Source: Planctomycetota bacterium
GTDB lineage: Bacteria; Planctomycetota; Phycisphaerae; Sedimentisphaerales; SM23-30
Direction: 5' to 3'
Assembly (NCBI GenBank): GCA_029573975.1
Contig: JAKQBU010000419.1
Coordinates: 1 to 11,569, forward strand
DNA: 11,569 nucleotides
Shown: positions 1-9,724 of the stretch, in pieces
How positions within the stretch are numbered: position 1 is the stretch's first letter
Layout: every line of letters begins with the position of its first letter
Position numbers and translations under genes: made by a program
Notes under the pieces: generated by a model
What the model was told of the DNA's origin: nothing
Seen by the model: the letters and a program-made list of their open reading frames with translations, nothing else
The model's database searches: none

Positions 1-120
1 ATTCTAGGCTGTATCTATGGGATTGGAACAATGGCAGTCTGGGGATTTCAGAATACCAGACCGGGCGCCAGATATACGGAAACCATGGCTGGCAGGACCA
101 AAAGCCGCGTTGAGGCTCCC

Positions 121-3174
<3,054 letters not shown>

Positions 3175-3228
3175 CTCATCCATATGTTTATGGCTGCACC
3201 CTTCCAGGCCTGCGTTATTAGGGCCCTT

Positions 3229-3326
3229 CCAAAAATTGACGCCGGCATCAAAAGCGATTCGATCCCTTGTTATTAGGGAACCAGAGCCGTTCTTGGTTGT
3301 CCATATCGACTTTTGACGGTTCCGTC
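3229..3326 (-). repeat. Structured intergenic repeat, copy A
   Basis: An element of about 98 bp shared with 8522-8618. The core 3238-3326 aligns without gaps to 8530-8618 with 71 of 89 identical bases. It lies between the convergent kinase and SWIM genes, 29 bp past the SWIM stop. Visible pairings are a closing stem TCAAAAG (3248-3254) with CTTTTGA (3310-3316), extended by CGAT/ATCG with one bulge; a hairpin TCCCT (3263-3267)/AGGGA (3275-3279) with a 7-nt loop; a hairpin AACCAGA (3279-3285)/TCTTGGTT (3291-3298) with one bulge; and a GACGG/CCGTC inverted repeat at 3315-3326. The strand shown follows the terminator-like minus-strand 3' end and is an inference; the pairing alone does not decide it. 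I do not recognise the family. Confidence 0.75.
3231..3249 (-). terminator. Weak terminator-like hairpin plus T5 at the minus-strand end of repeat A
   Basis: Read on the minus strand, GATG/CGTC arms (one G-U pair) around a CCGG loop are followed by AATTTTT. The site lies about 110 bp beyond the SWIM stop codon, so it could end the transaldolase-SNF2-SWIM transcript together with the larger fold of the repeat. The stem is only 4 bp, so the call is tentative. Confidence 0.3.
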
Positions 3327-3355
3327 CAGATACGGGAAAAAGCCATTCCCTCGTT

Positions 3356-4309
3356 CTACGCCCATCCTCTCCTGCGCTTTATTTTGCGGCGGCGCCGAGG
3401 CACCGGTTTGTCCGCGTCCTCCGTATCTGCTTTTTTCTCCCCCAGGAACACTTCCAGGGCCAGCGGGGAGACCTGCTGGTAAATCATTTCCAGCGCGGAA
3501 AGGAAATTTTCCTCGGCTCGCCAGAAGGGGAAATTTCCCAGCCGTTTCGGCAAAGCCGCCGCCAGCGGCGGGATGGCTACCTCGCCGGCCCCATCCGCTT
3601 CTGCCAGGGCGGTCGGCCAGAATTGCTTCGGATCCGCCGGCAAAGGTTCGGCTGGAAGGACTTTTTCCTCCGGGAGAATATTCTCGGAGGAAGGTAAACC
3701 TTTCCGCTTGTCAGCCCCAGGTCCATGCAGCAAGCCCATCAGTTCCTGGCGTTCCATCCCCCGCAGCTTGAAAATCAGAAAAGGATCGCGGTCAAATTCC
3801 TCGCCCAGCAGATAATACACTGCCGCGATATGCTTGCAGGGATTGGACCAGTCCGGGCAGGAGCAATCGGTCTGGAGATCACCGCGCTTGTCAGGAAAAA
3901 GAGAAAGTTTGGCTTTCAAAAAGGCTTCTTCGATGTTTTCCGGCATTTCCCCGGCCAGGAGCTTAGCGGCAAAAATCGCCTGCTGCGACAGAATCCCCGC
4001 CAGTTTTTCCCAGTCTTTTCGGGCCAGCGTTTTCACCTTAATGGTAATCTGGTACGGTGACGGGCGGGAACCCTGCACCCTGGCCTTCACCCGGCCTTTT
4101 TCGATATCAATCGACAGCACCTGGCCGCTGCGGGCATAGGAGCGCCCCCGCCCCAACCGGGCGCCAATATTAAAACTCTCCAAAACTTCGATCCACCGCC
4201 TGGCCCACCAACTCTGCCCGAACTGGCCCCGCTTGGACTGCGCCTTGATCCCGCCTTTGGCGGGGCGGGCATACGAACGGGGATAATAGTTATACTCATA
4301 CCAGGACAT
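3356..4309 (-). CDS. SWIM zinc-finger protein (YwqB-like partner of SNF2 helicase)
   Basis: A 317-residue soluble protein with one SWIM zinc finger: C149-S-C151-(6)-C158-K-H160, the CxCx(n)CxH pattern, followed by the usual hydrophobic helix (IAAVYYLL). The N-terminal 60 residues carry the aromatic/basic YYPRSYARPAKGG stretch and a W-W-x-R-R-W-I motif as in bacterial SWIM proteins encoded beside SNF2 helicases. SWIM fingers are known to bind nucleic acid or protein. After the finger, the sequence becomes Pro/Ala/Glu-rich and poorly conserved, and it ends in a strongly basic tail (RRRRKIKRRRG) that may contact nucleic acid. The start at 4309 has AAGGA upstream at normal spacing. It begins 31 bp after the helicase stop, so it is probably cotranscribed and acts with the helicase. 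The exact cellular role is not established for this family. Confidence 0.88.
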   Translation of the reverse strand: MSWYEYNYYPRSYARPAKGGIKAQSKRGQFGQSWWARRWIEVLESFNIGARLGRGRSYARSGQVLSIDIEKGRVKARVQGSRPSPYQITIKVKTLARKDWEKLAGILSQQAIFAAKLLAGEMPENIEEAFLKAKLSLFPDKRGDLQTDCSCPDWSNPCKHIAAVYYLLGEEFDRDPFLIFKLRGMERQELMGLLHGPGADKRKGLPSSENILPEEKVLPAEPLPADPKQFWPTALAEADGAGEVAIPPLAAALPKRLGNFPFWRAEENFLSALEMIYQQVSPLALEVFLGEKKADTEDADKPVPRRRRKIKRRRGWA

Positions 4310-4340
4310 AGCTCATTCCTTACTAATGATACGGACTTCC

Positions 4341-7300
4341 TTACTCCGCCACCGCTTCCTGCCGCAGGGCAAAGATATCTTTTAACTGTTCGTTGGAAAG
4401 CTCCGTCAGCCAGCCTTCTCCGGTCCCGATGACATCGCCGGCTATCCGCTTTTTCCGCTCGATCATCTCATCGATTTTATCCTCCAGCGTGCCGGCGCAA
4501 AGAAATTTGTGCACCTGCACGTTTTTCGTCTGGCCGATCCGGAAGGCCCGGTCGGTGGCCTGGTTTTCCACCGCCGGATTCCACCAGCGGTCAAAATGAA
4601 AAACATGGCTGGCCCGGGTCAGATTCAGCCCGGTACCGCCGGCCTTGAGCGACAGGACGAAAATCGGGGCCCCCGTTTCAGACTGGAAATTTTCCACCAT
4701 TTGATCCCGCTTTTTTTTCGTTACCCCGCCGTGCAAAAACAGGACTTCCCGCCCGAAGGTCTCCTGCAGATAGGTTTGCAGGATGTGTCCCATCTCGGCA
4801 AACTGGCTGAAGATCAGCGCCCGGTCCTGCATTTCGAGGATTTCCGCCAGCATCTCCGTCAAACGCGCCAGTTTGCCCGAACGGCCGGGTATGGCGGAAT
4901 TATCCCCCAGCAATTGGGCCGGATGATTGCACACCTGCTTGAGTTTGGACAGCGTTGCCAGAATAATCCCCTTCCGCTGAATGCCGGCGGTGGAATCCAT
5001 CTCCCCTTCCGCTTCATCCAATACGGCGGCATACAGCGAAGCCTGTTCTTTGGTCAGGGGGCAGAAAACCTTCATTTCCTGTTTTTCCGGCAGATCGGAG
5101 ATAATGGACTTGTCGGTTTTCAGCCGCCGCAGGACAAACGGCCCGGTAATGCGCTTGAGCCGCTCGGTGACATAGGGGTTGCGGCCCGCCTGAATGGGGA
5201 TGAAATAGTCCCGTTTGAAGGCCGCCTGGCTGCCCAGAAAACCGGGATTGAGAAACTCCATGATGGACCACAAATCCCCCACATTGTTTTCCACCGGCGT
5301 ACCGGTCAGCGCGATGCGATAATCCACCTGGAGCGACCGGGCCGCCCTGGATTGTTTGGTTTCGGAATTCTTGATGTTCTGCGCCTCATCCAGCACCACA
5401 CCGGCCCAGGGCACCATTTGTAAAAATTCGATATCCCGCTGCAGCAGGGCATAGCTGGAGATGACCATCGCCTGCTTTTTGGCCAGCCTGGCAAAAGCAG
5501 CCCCTTTACGCCGGTCGGAGCCGTGATGGATCAGTACCGGCAAATCCGGGGTAAAGCGGGCCGCCTCCTTCTGCCAGTTGTTCACCACCGAAGTAGGGCA
5601 AACCAGCAGCACCGGCCGTTTTCCATTGGAATGCCAATCCCGCTGAATCAGCGCCAGCGTCTGAATCGTCTTGCCCAAACCCATATCGTCCGCCAGGCAG
5701 GCTCCCAGGCCCCAGCGCCGCAAAAAGGCCAGCCAGGCATAGCCCCGTTCCTGATACGGCCGCAGGGTTCCGCCAAAGGTCTGCCAAACTCCCACCGGTT
5801 CCAGCGAACCGCCATTTTGCAGTTTTTGCAGCAGCTCGTCGATCCAGCCGGTCGCCTTTACTCCCTCGAACGCAAATCCGCTCAGCGGCTGGCCGGCTCC
5901 CAGCGACATCCGGATAATTTCCTGGGCCGTGGCCTGCTGAGAGCCTTTCTTTTTCCACAGTTGAATCGCCTCCTGGATTTCCCGGGCGTTCAACTGCACC
6001 CACTGGCCGCGAACCCGCACCAGAGGCGCCTTTAAGCGCGCCAGCGTCTGCAATTCCGCCAGACTCAGGGTTTCCTCCCCGAGGGCTATTTCCCAGTGGA
6101 ATTGCACGATCTCGTCCAACGACAAGCCGCTGCCCCCCTGCATCTTCGGGCTGTTGACCGCGGCCCGGGCCGACAGCCGCGTCTTGGTCCCTTTGCCCGT
6201 CCACCAGGCCGGCAGCATCACTCCGAAACCGGCCTGCTCCAGCAGGACCGCTCTCTCCGTCAGAAATTGATAGGCCTGAACGGTATCCAAACCATAACCG
6301 GCCGGCTGGGCCGAGCGGAGACTGGCGGCAATATGGGGGCAGATACCAGCGGCCTGGCCCAGACAAGACAGCATATATTCCGGCAGATCAGCCGCCCAAT
6401 GTTTCCATACGGCGGCATGTTTGCCTTTGGCCTTCCAGACCTGGGACAACGGGATCAGCAGACTCGGATCGGCATGCGGCTGGGCGAGGTAACGAACCTG
6501 CCATTTTTCCGCGGCCGGCTCCTGCCCCTCGCTTTCCGCCGTTTGTGGTTCTTCCAGACGAAAACACAGGCGGACCGGCGCTGCTTCGGATACCGTGATG
6601 GGCCGGCGCCACTGGCGGATTTGTTCGGCCAACTGCAATACCTTGTCCCGGTCATATTCCATGCGGCCATCTTTAGAGCGCAAGGCATATAACCAGGCAT
6701 CATGGACGCTGGCAAAGGTCTGCCGTTTCCGGATATATCTTATATCGGTTATCGCATCCATCTCCGAACCGGTGCGTACCAGAGAATCCAGCATCTGAGT
6801 CAGAAAGGTTTTGAGCACCGTTTCCGCTGCCTGCTCCGGCGGTGCAGATGCCTCTTGAGCGGTAATCGCCCGGACCACGGGGGGCATTTGCCCCGCCAGG
6901 CCGGCAATCCTTTTCTTGTCATCCGCTCCCAGAACCGGCTGCCACTGGGCAATACAATCTTTATCCCCGACCGCCAGTCCCGGCAGATATTGCTGCCGAA
7001 CCGCCAGCGAACCGGCCAGATGCAGCACCCGTCCCCACCAGGCTAGATCCGTCCCCACTATCATGCCCGCCGCCAGAGTTTGCTTTTCGCTGCTGAACAA
7101 CAAAAATTCCACCCATTCTTCCGGCGAAAAACAATAACCGCTGATAACCCGGGGAACCAATTCAAACCCGGCTTTGAAATCCGTCATTGCGGCAATCATT
7201 TCACTGGACGGGATCGGATGATCCCCCTGGCTCGGCAGCCAGGCCGTCAAAGAGCACACCTTCCTGGCGGATAAGGGAAACGATAAGGAAATTTCATCCA

Positions 7301-7466
7301 GGCACCGCAACAGCTCTTCCCCACCGGCATCATACGGATAGGTTTTACCACGGGAAACCGCCGTTTTTCGACGGCATTTGACCACCGCGGGCGGATTCTC
7401 ACTGACGGATTTTTCCCCCCAGAGATAAAACTCCCCATCTAATCCGGCTCCATGCAAAATAATCAT
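4341..7466 (-). CDS. SNF2-family DEAD-like helicase/ATPase (YwqA-like) with DUF3670-type accessory region
   Basis: A 1041-residue bacterial SWI2/SNF2 ATPase predicted to translocate on double-stranded DNA. The N-terminal half is an accessory region. Around residues 449-505 it has the DUF3670 (SNF2 helicase-associated) signature: FHWEIALGEE, then LAELQTLARLKAPLV and VRGQWVQL. The motor core begins at LRPYQERGYAWL (about 567). Walker A is D594-M-G-L-G-K599-T600, and Walker B/DExx is D693-E-A-Q696. Motif III, LTGTPVENN, is near 720. The C-terminal RecA-like lobe starts near 879 (RALIFSQF) and contains HGG, SLKAGGTGLNL and the SNF2 motif VI QATDRAFRIGQ (969-979). All motor motifs are intact. No CxCx(n)CxH finger is seen in this protein; the SWIM module is the next gene. 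The start ATG follows the transaldolase stop by 21 bp, with AGG-containing sequence upstream. Candidate roles are DNA repair, chromosome maintenance or removal of bound proteins; the sequence does not decide between them. Confidence 0.93.
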   Translation of the reverse strand: MIILHGAGLDGEFYLWGEKSVSENPPAVVKCRRKTAVSRGKTYPYDAGGEELLRCLDEISLSFPLSARKVCSLTAWLPSQGDHPIPSSEMIAAMTDFKAGFELVPRVISGYCFSPEEWVEFLLFSSEKQTLAAGMIVGTDLAWWGRVLHLAGSLAVRQQYLPGLAVGDKDCIAQWQPVLGADDKKRIAGLAGQMPPVVRAITAQEASAPPEQAAETVLKTFLTQMLDSLVRTGSEMDAITDIRYIRKRQTFASVHDAWLYALRSKDGRMEYDRDKVLQLAEQIRQWRRPITVSEAAPVRLCFRLEEPQTAESEGQEPAAEKWQVRYLAQPHADPSLLIPLSQVWKAKGKHAAVWKHWAADLPEYMLSCLGQAAGICPHIAASLRSAQPAGYGLDTVQAYQFLTERAVLLEQAGFGVMLPAWWTGKGTKTRLSARAAVNSPKMQGGSGLSLDEIVQFHWEIALGEETLSLAELQTLARLKAPLVRVRGQWVQLNAREIQEAIQLWKKKGSQQATAQEIIRMSLGAGQPLSGFAFEGVKATGWIDELLQKLQNGGSLEPVGVWQTFGGTLRPYQERGYAWLAFLRRWGLGACLADDMGLGKTIQTLALIQRDWHSNGKRPVLLVCPTSVVNNWQKEAARFTPDLPVLIHHGSDRRKGAAFARLAKKQAMVISSYALLQRDIEFLQMVPWAGVVLDEAQNIKNSETKQSRAARSLQVDYRIALTGTPVENNVGDLWSIMEFLNPGFLGSQAAFKRDYFIPIQAGRNPYVTERLKRITGPFVLRRLKTDKSIISDLPEKQEMKVFCPLTKEQASLYAAVLDEAEGEMDSTAGIQRKGIILATLSKLKQVCNHPAQLLGDNSAIPGRSGKLARLTEMLAEILEMQDRALIFSQFAEMGHILQTYLQETFGREVLFLHGGVTKKKRDQMVENFQSETGAPIFVLSLKAGGTGLNLTRASHVFHFDRWWNPAVENQATDRAFRIGQTKNVQVHKFLCAGTLEDKIDEMIERKKRIAGDVIGTGEGWLTELSNEQLKDIFALRQEAVAE

Positions 7467-7487
7467 CGGTCAACACCTGGTCCTGTT

Positions 7488-8414
7488 TTATTTCTCGAAA
7501 ACCTTGGAGTCCTCGTAAAAACGCTTCATCCCTTCGCTGGTCAGGGGGTGGTCGGCCACCTTTTGCAGAATATTGGCTGGGACGGTGAGAATATCGGCGC
7601 CGGCCAGCAGGCACTCGGTCAACTGGGAGAAATTGCGGAAACTGGCGGCCAGGATTTCGGTATGGATATCATAATTGGTGAAGATCGCCGAAATCTCCTG
7701 AATCAGCCGCGGCCCTATGTCCTTGCGGTCGCCGCCGCTGGCCACATATTCGGAATTGGAAACGTTCTGATCCTCTTTTTCATTCTTGTGGTCCTCGATC
7801 CAGTACAGCGAATTGCCGGGCGTGCGCTCGGGCAGGTCATTTTTATACGCATAGTCCGCCAGCCGGCCCAGGAACGGGCTGACATAACAGGCCCCCGCCT
7901 GCGCCGCCCAGAGCGCCTGGGTGGAATTGAACACCAGGGTGCAGTTGACCTTGATATCCCGCTGCCACAGGGCGTGAGCAACCTTCAACCCGGTAAACGG
8001 ATCAAAGGACGGATTGACGGCGGTATAGCCCCCGATGGGAACCTTGATGACCACATTATCCCCCCAGGACGCCAATTCCTGCGCCTGCTTAATCATCCCC
8101 TCCTCCGTCAGCTCGATCAGTTCCAGATTCACTGGATTCGGGGCCACCAGCTTAATCAGCTCTTTGGCCATCTCTTTGGCCTGCTCCCAGCTTTTCGCCC
8201 CAGCCTTTTTCATCAGGGTCGGATTGGTCGTCACACCGCTGATTACTCCCGCCTGATAGAGGGGTTTAATCTCGGATATCGTGGCGGTATCAGCAAAGAT
8301 ACGGGGCGCACGGGCGGCCGGGTGAGAAAGTTTTTTCCCGCCGCTGGGATGCGTTTCAGCCATACGAATCCGGCGGCTGTGAGTCCCAGCTTTGGTCTGA
8401 TATATATTGAACAT
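7488..8414 (-). CDS. Transaldolase-family (FSA/TAL-like) TIM-barrel aldolase, extended form
   Basis: A 308-residue cytosolic enzyme of the transaldolase/fructose-6-phosphate aldolase superfamily, which transfers or cleaves dihydroxyacetone units via a Schiff-base lysine. Family landmarks are F-A-D42-T-A near the first strand, GVTTNPTLM (60-68), the lysine K124 in NVVIKVP, CTLVFNSTQALWAAQAGA (158-174) and YVSPFLGRL (177-185). The protein is longer than the roughly 220-residue FSA type, with a basic 37-residue N-terminal extension and an extra stretch of about 45 residues after GRLADY (polar, Asn/Asp/Lys-rich). I chose ATG 8414 over TTG 8435 because AAAGGA sits 7 nt upstream. It is the first gene of the minus-strand cluster with the SNF2 and SWIM genes; no metabolic link between them is evident. 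Substrate specificity (transaldolase, FSA or another sugar phosphate) cannot be read from this sequence. Confidence 0.88.
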   Translation of the reverse strand: MFNIYQTKAGTHSRRIRMAETHPSGGKKLSHPAARAPRIFADTATISEIKPLYQAGVISGVTTNPTLMKKAGAKSWEQAKEMAKELIKLVAPNPVNLELIELTEEGMIKQAQELASWGDNVVIKVPIGGYTAVNPSFDPFTGLKVAHALWQRDIKVNCTLVFNSTQALWAAQAGACYVSPFLGRLADYAYKNDLPERTPGNSLYWIEDHKNEKEDQNVSNSEYVASGGDRKDIGPRLIQEISAIFTNYDIHTEILAASFRNFSQLTECLLAGADILTVPANILQKVADHPLTSEGMKRFYEDSKVFEK

Positions 8415-8421
8415 AACATCA

Positions 8422-8427
8422 TCCTTT
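8422..8427 (-). promoter_or_regulatory. Ribosome binding site of the transaldolase gene
   Basis: On the minus strand this reads AAAGGA, 7 nt before ATG 8414. It decides in favour of that ATG over the in-frame TTG at 8435 and the later in-frame ATG at 8363, which has no comparable site. Confidence 0.65.
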
Positions 8428-8521
8428 CTTATCAACGGACAAATAATACCATTTGCCTTTCTTCGCTTCAGAAAAACGGAGTATGATGGGGGAAGCTATG
8501 AAAATCAAGCCATAATCACGC

Positions 8522-8618
8522 CCAAAAAAGACGCCAGCGTCAAAAGCTCTTCGACCCCTTGTTATTGGGGTGCCAGAGCTGTTTTGGGATGACGAAATTG
8601 ACATTTGGCGGTTCCGTC
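8522..8618 (-). repeat. Structured intergenic repeat, copy B
   Basis: The second copy of the element at 3229-3326, in the same orientation. Conserved pieces are GACGCC at the left end, TCAAAAGC, CCCTTGTTATT, CCAGAGC and CGGTTCCGTC. Its folds parallel those of copy A: hairpin ACCCC (8554-8558)/GGGGT (8567-8571) around TTGTTATT; hairpin CCAGA (8573-8577)/TTTGG (8583-8587) around GCTGT; and a closing stem CGTCAAA with TTTGGCG. It lies 107 bp upstream of the transaldolase ATG and 119 bp upstream of the galE ATG, so it could sit in the 5' leader of either gene or be transcribed alone. The strand is an inference from the T-run at its minus-strand end. Confidence 0.75.
8524..8541 (-). terminator. 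Terminator-like hairpin plus T6 at the minus-strand end of repeat B
   Basis: On the minus strand, the inverted repeat GACGC-TG-GCGTC (practically GACG/CGTC around CTGG) is followed directly by six T. This is a short intrinsic-terminator shape. It points toward the transaldolase gene, so it would end a short RNA spanning the repeat, or attenuate a transcript begun further upstream, rather than end a coding operon. The stem is short, so activity is uncertain. Confidence 0.4.
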
Positions 8619-8648
8619 AAAAAAATAACAGCCGCCGCCAGACAACTC

Positions 8649-8676
8649 TTGTTATTTTAACGTTATTAATTATATT
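8649..8676 (+). promoter_or_regulatory. Possible sigma70-type promoter for galE-ubiA-like operon
   Basis: TTGTTA (8649-8654, 4/6 to TTGACA), a 16-bp spacer and TATATT (8671-8676, 5/6 to TATAAT) lie in the most AT-rich part of the window. This would give a leader of about 55 nt before galE. The assignment rests on consensus matching by eye only. Confidence 0.35.
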
Positions 8677-8737
8677 ACAACAAGATACAGGACGATAGTA
8701 ACATAATGGAACCTGCGTTTACCGAGGAAAATATTGT

Positions 8738-9724
8738 ATGCCAGTACTAGCGACCGGCGGGGCCGGTTATGTAGGCAGTTCCGCCGTAAGATGTTTATTA
8801 GCAAATGGATACGATGTATTCGCCTATGACAGCCTGATCAAGGGCCACCGGCAGTCTCTGCCCGCCGAGCGTCTGATTATCGGCGAGCTGGCCGATAAAA
8901 ACCGCCTCGTACAGGTCCTGCGGGACCGCAAAATCGACGCTGTCATGCACTTTGCCGCCTTCATCAGTGTCGGTGAATCGACCGAACGGCCCCTGGAGTA
9001 TTATCACAACAATATTGTCAACAGCCTGACGCTGCTGGAGGCCATGCAGGAAGCCGGCGTCAAAAAAATCGTATTCTCCAGCACGGCCGCCGTGTACGCC
9101 CCCATCACCGAAGGCGCCCTGCAGGAGGATTCCCCCAAAAATCCCGACAGTCCCTACGCCTTCAGTAAATATGCCATCGAGCGGCTCATCGCAGATTTTT
9201 CCCGGGCCTGCGGCCTGGGCTATACCATCCTGCGTTATTTCAATGCCTGCGGGGCCAGCCCCGACGGCCGCTACGGGGAGGACCACGACCCGGAAACACA
9301 TCTGATTCCCCTGGTTCTCCAGGTCCCGCTGGGCCGGCGCAAAAAAATCGGCATCTTCGGCAGGGATTACCCCACGCCCGACAGCACCTGCATCCGGAAC
9401 TATATCCACATGGATGATCTGGCCGATGCCCACCGCCGCGCCCTGGAGGCCATGCCGCCCGGCCGGGGCAGCATCTATAATATAGGGACCGGAACCGGCC
9501 ATTCGGTGCTGGAAGTGATCCGGGCCGCTGAAGAAGTGACCGGCCAAAAAATCGCCTGCGAATATCTCCCCCGGCGCAATGGCGATACCACCCGGCTGGT
9601 GGCCGGCTCCGAAAAATTGCGTAAAGAACTAGGCTGGTCCCCCGCCTATAAAAACTTGCATGCCATCATCGAAAGCGCCTGGCGATGGCACAGCAACCAT
9701 CCGGACGGATATGGTGATAACTGA
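8738..9724 (+). CDS. galE: UDP-glucose 4-epimerase (GalE-type extended SDR)
   Basis: A 328-residue extended short-chain dehydrogenase that interconverts UDP-glucose and UDP-galactose (or the N-acetyl forms) using bound NAD. The Rossmann motif TGGAGYVG is at residues 6-13, and D31-S-L follows the second strand as in GalE. The catalytic triad is T116 (in FSSTAAVY), Y140 and K144 (YAFSK). GalE signatures RYFNACGA, IRNYIHMDDLADAH and YNIGTGTGHSVLEV follow. Length is close to the E. coli enzyme (338). The start ATG has GAGGA at 8724-8728, 9 nt upstream. The next gene begins 14 bp before its stop, which indicates an operon with translational coupling. A GH36-like glycosidase lies convergently just beyond, consistent with galactose or envelope-sugar metabolism. 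Activity on UDP-GlcNAc or a pyranose-decorating role in glycan synthesis is also possible. Confidence 0.94.
   Translation: MPVLATGGAGYVGSSAVRCLLANGYDVFAYDSLIKGHRQSLPAERLIIGELADKNRLVQVLRDRKIDAVMHFAAFISVGESTERPLEYYHNNIVNSLTLLEAMQEAGVKKIVFSSTAAVYAPITEGALQEDSPKNPDSPYAFSKYAIERLIADFSRACGLGYTILRYFNACGASPDGRYGEDHDPETHLIPLVLQVPLGRRKKIGIFGRDYPTPDSTCIRNYIHMDDLADAHRRALEAMPPGRGSIYNIGTGTGHSVLEVIRAAEEVTGQKIACEYLPRRNGDTTRLVAGSEKLRKELGWSPAYKNLHAIIESAWRWHSNHPDGYGDN

Larger units (their letters stand above)
8415..8737. other. Divergent intergenic region with repeat B and promoters
   Basis: A gene-free 323 bp stretch between the divergently transcribed transaldolase and galE. From left to right it holds the transaldolase ribosome binding site, a possible minus-strand -10 (TATTAT, 8443-8448) with no good -35, repeat copy B (8522-8618), and a very AT-rich segment (8649-8700) likely to carry the galE promoter. 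The same segment also contains a perfect TATAAT on the minus strand (8669-8674), again without a convincing -35. Short open frames on both strands show no recognisable protein. Confidence 0.6.

Noticed and set aside
5506..6366. 286-codon minus-strand open frame inside the SNF2 gene, and similar ones at 4509-5423 (+) and 6096-6692 (+)
   Set aside because: They are out-of-frame or antisense shadows of the helicase, Gly/Arg/Pro-rich, without motifs.
7452..8486. 344-codon plus-strand open frame opposite the transaldolase
   Set aside because: It is the antisense of a gene with clear transaldolase motifs and shows no recognisable domain; long antisense frames are expected at this base composition.
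8407..8604. Short open frames on both strands across repeat B
   Set aside because: No recognisable protein features; the conserved signal is at nucleotide and pairing level, and copy A does not keep the frame.
3229..8618. Repeat copies as integron attC sites
   Set aside because: Size and imperfect symmetry would fit, but I see no paired GTTRRRY / RYYYAAC core sites at the ends, and the intervening unit is a three-gene 5-kb cluster, unlike a gene cassette.
3229..8618. Repeat copies as a CRISPR array
   Set aside because: Only two copies, 5.3 kb apart, about 20% diverged, with genes between them and no cas genes.
8798..9547. 249-codon minus-strand open frame opposite galE
   Set aside because: Low-complexity Gly/Ala/Asp composition with no domain, and galE itself is fully supported on the other strand.
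9660..9711. Upstream ATG for the UbiA-like gene
   Set aside because: It would overlap galE by 65 bp and add 17 unconserved residues; ATG 9711 has a better ribosome binding site and gives the usual family N-terminus.
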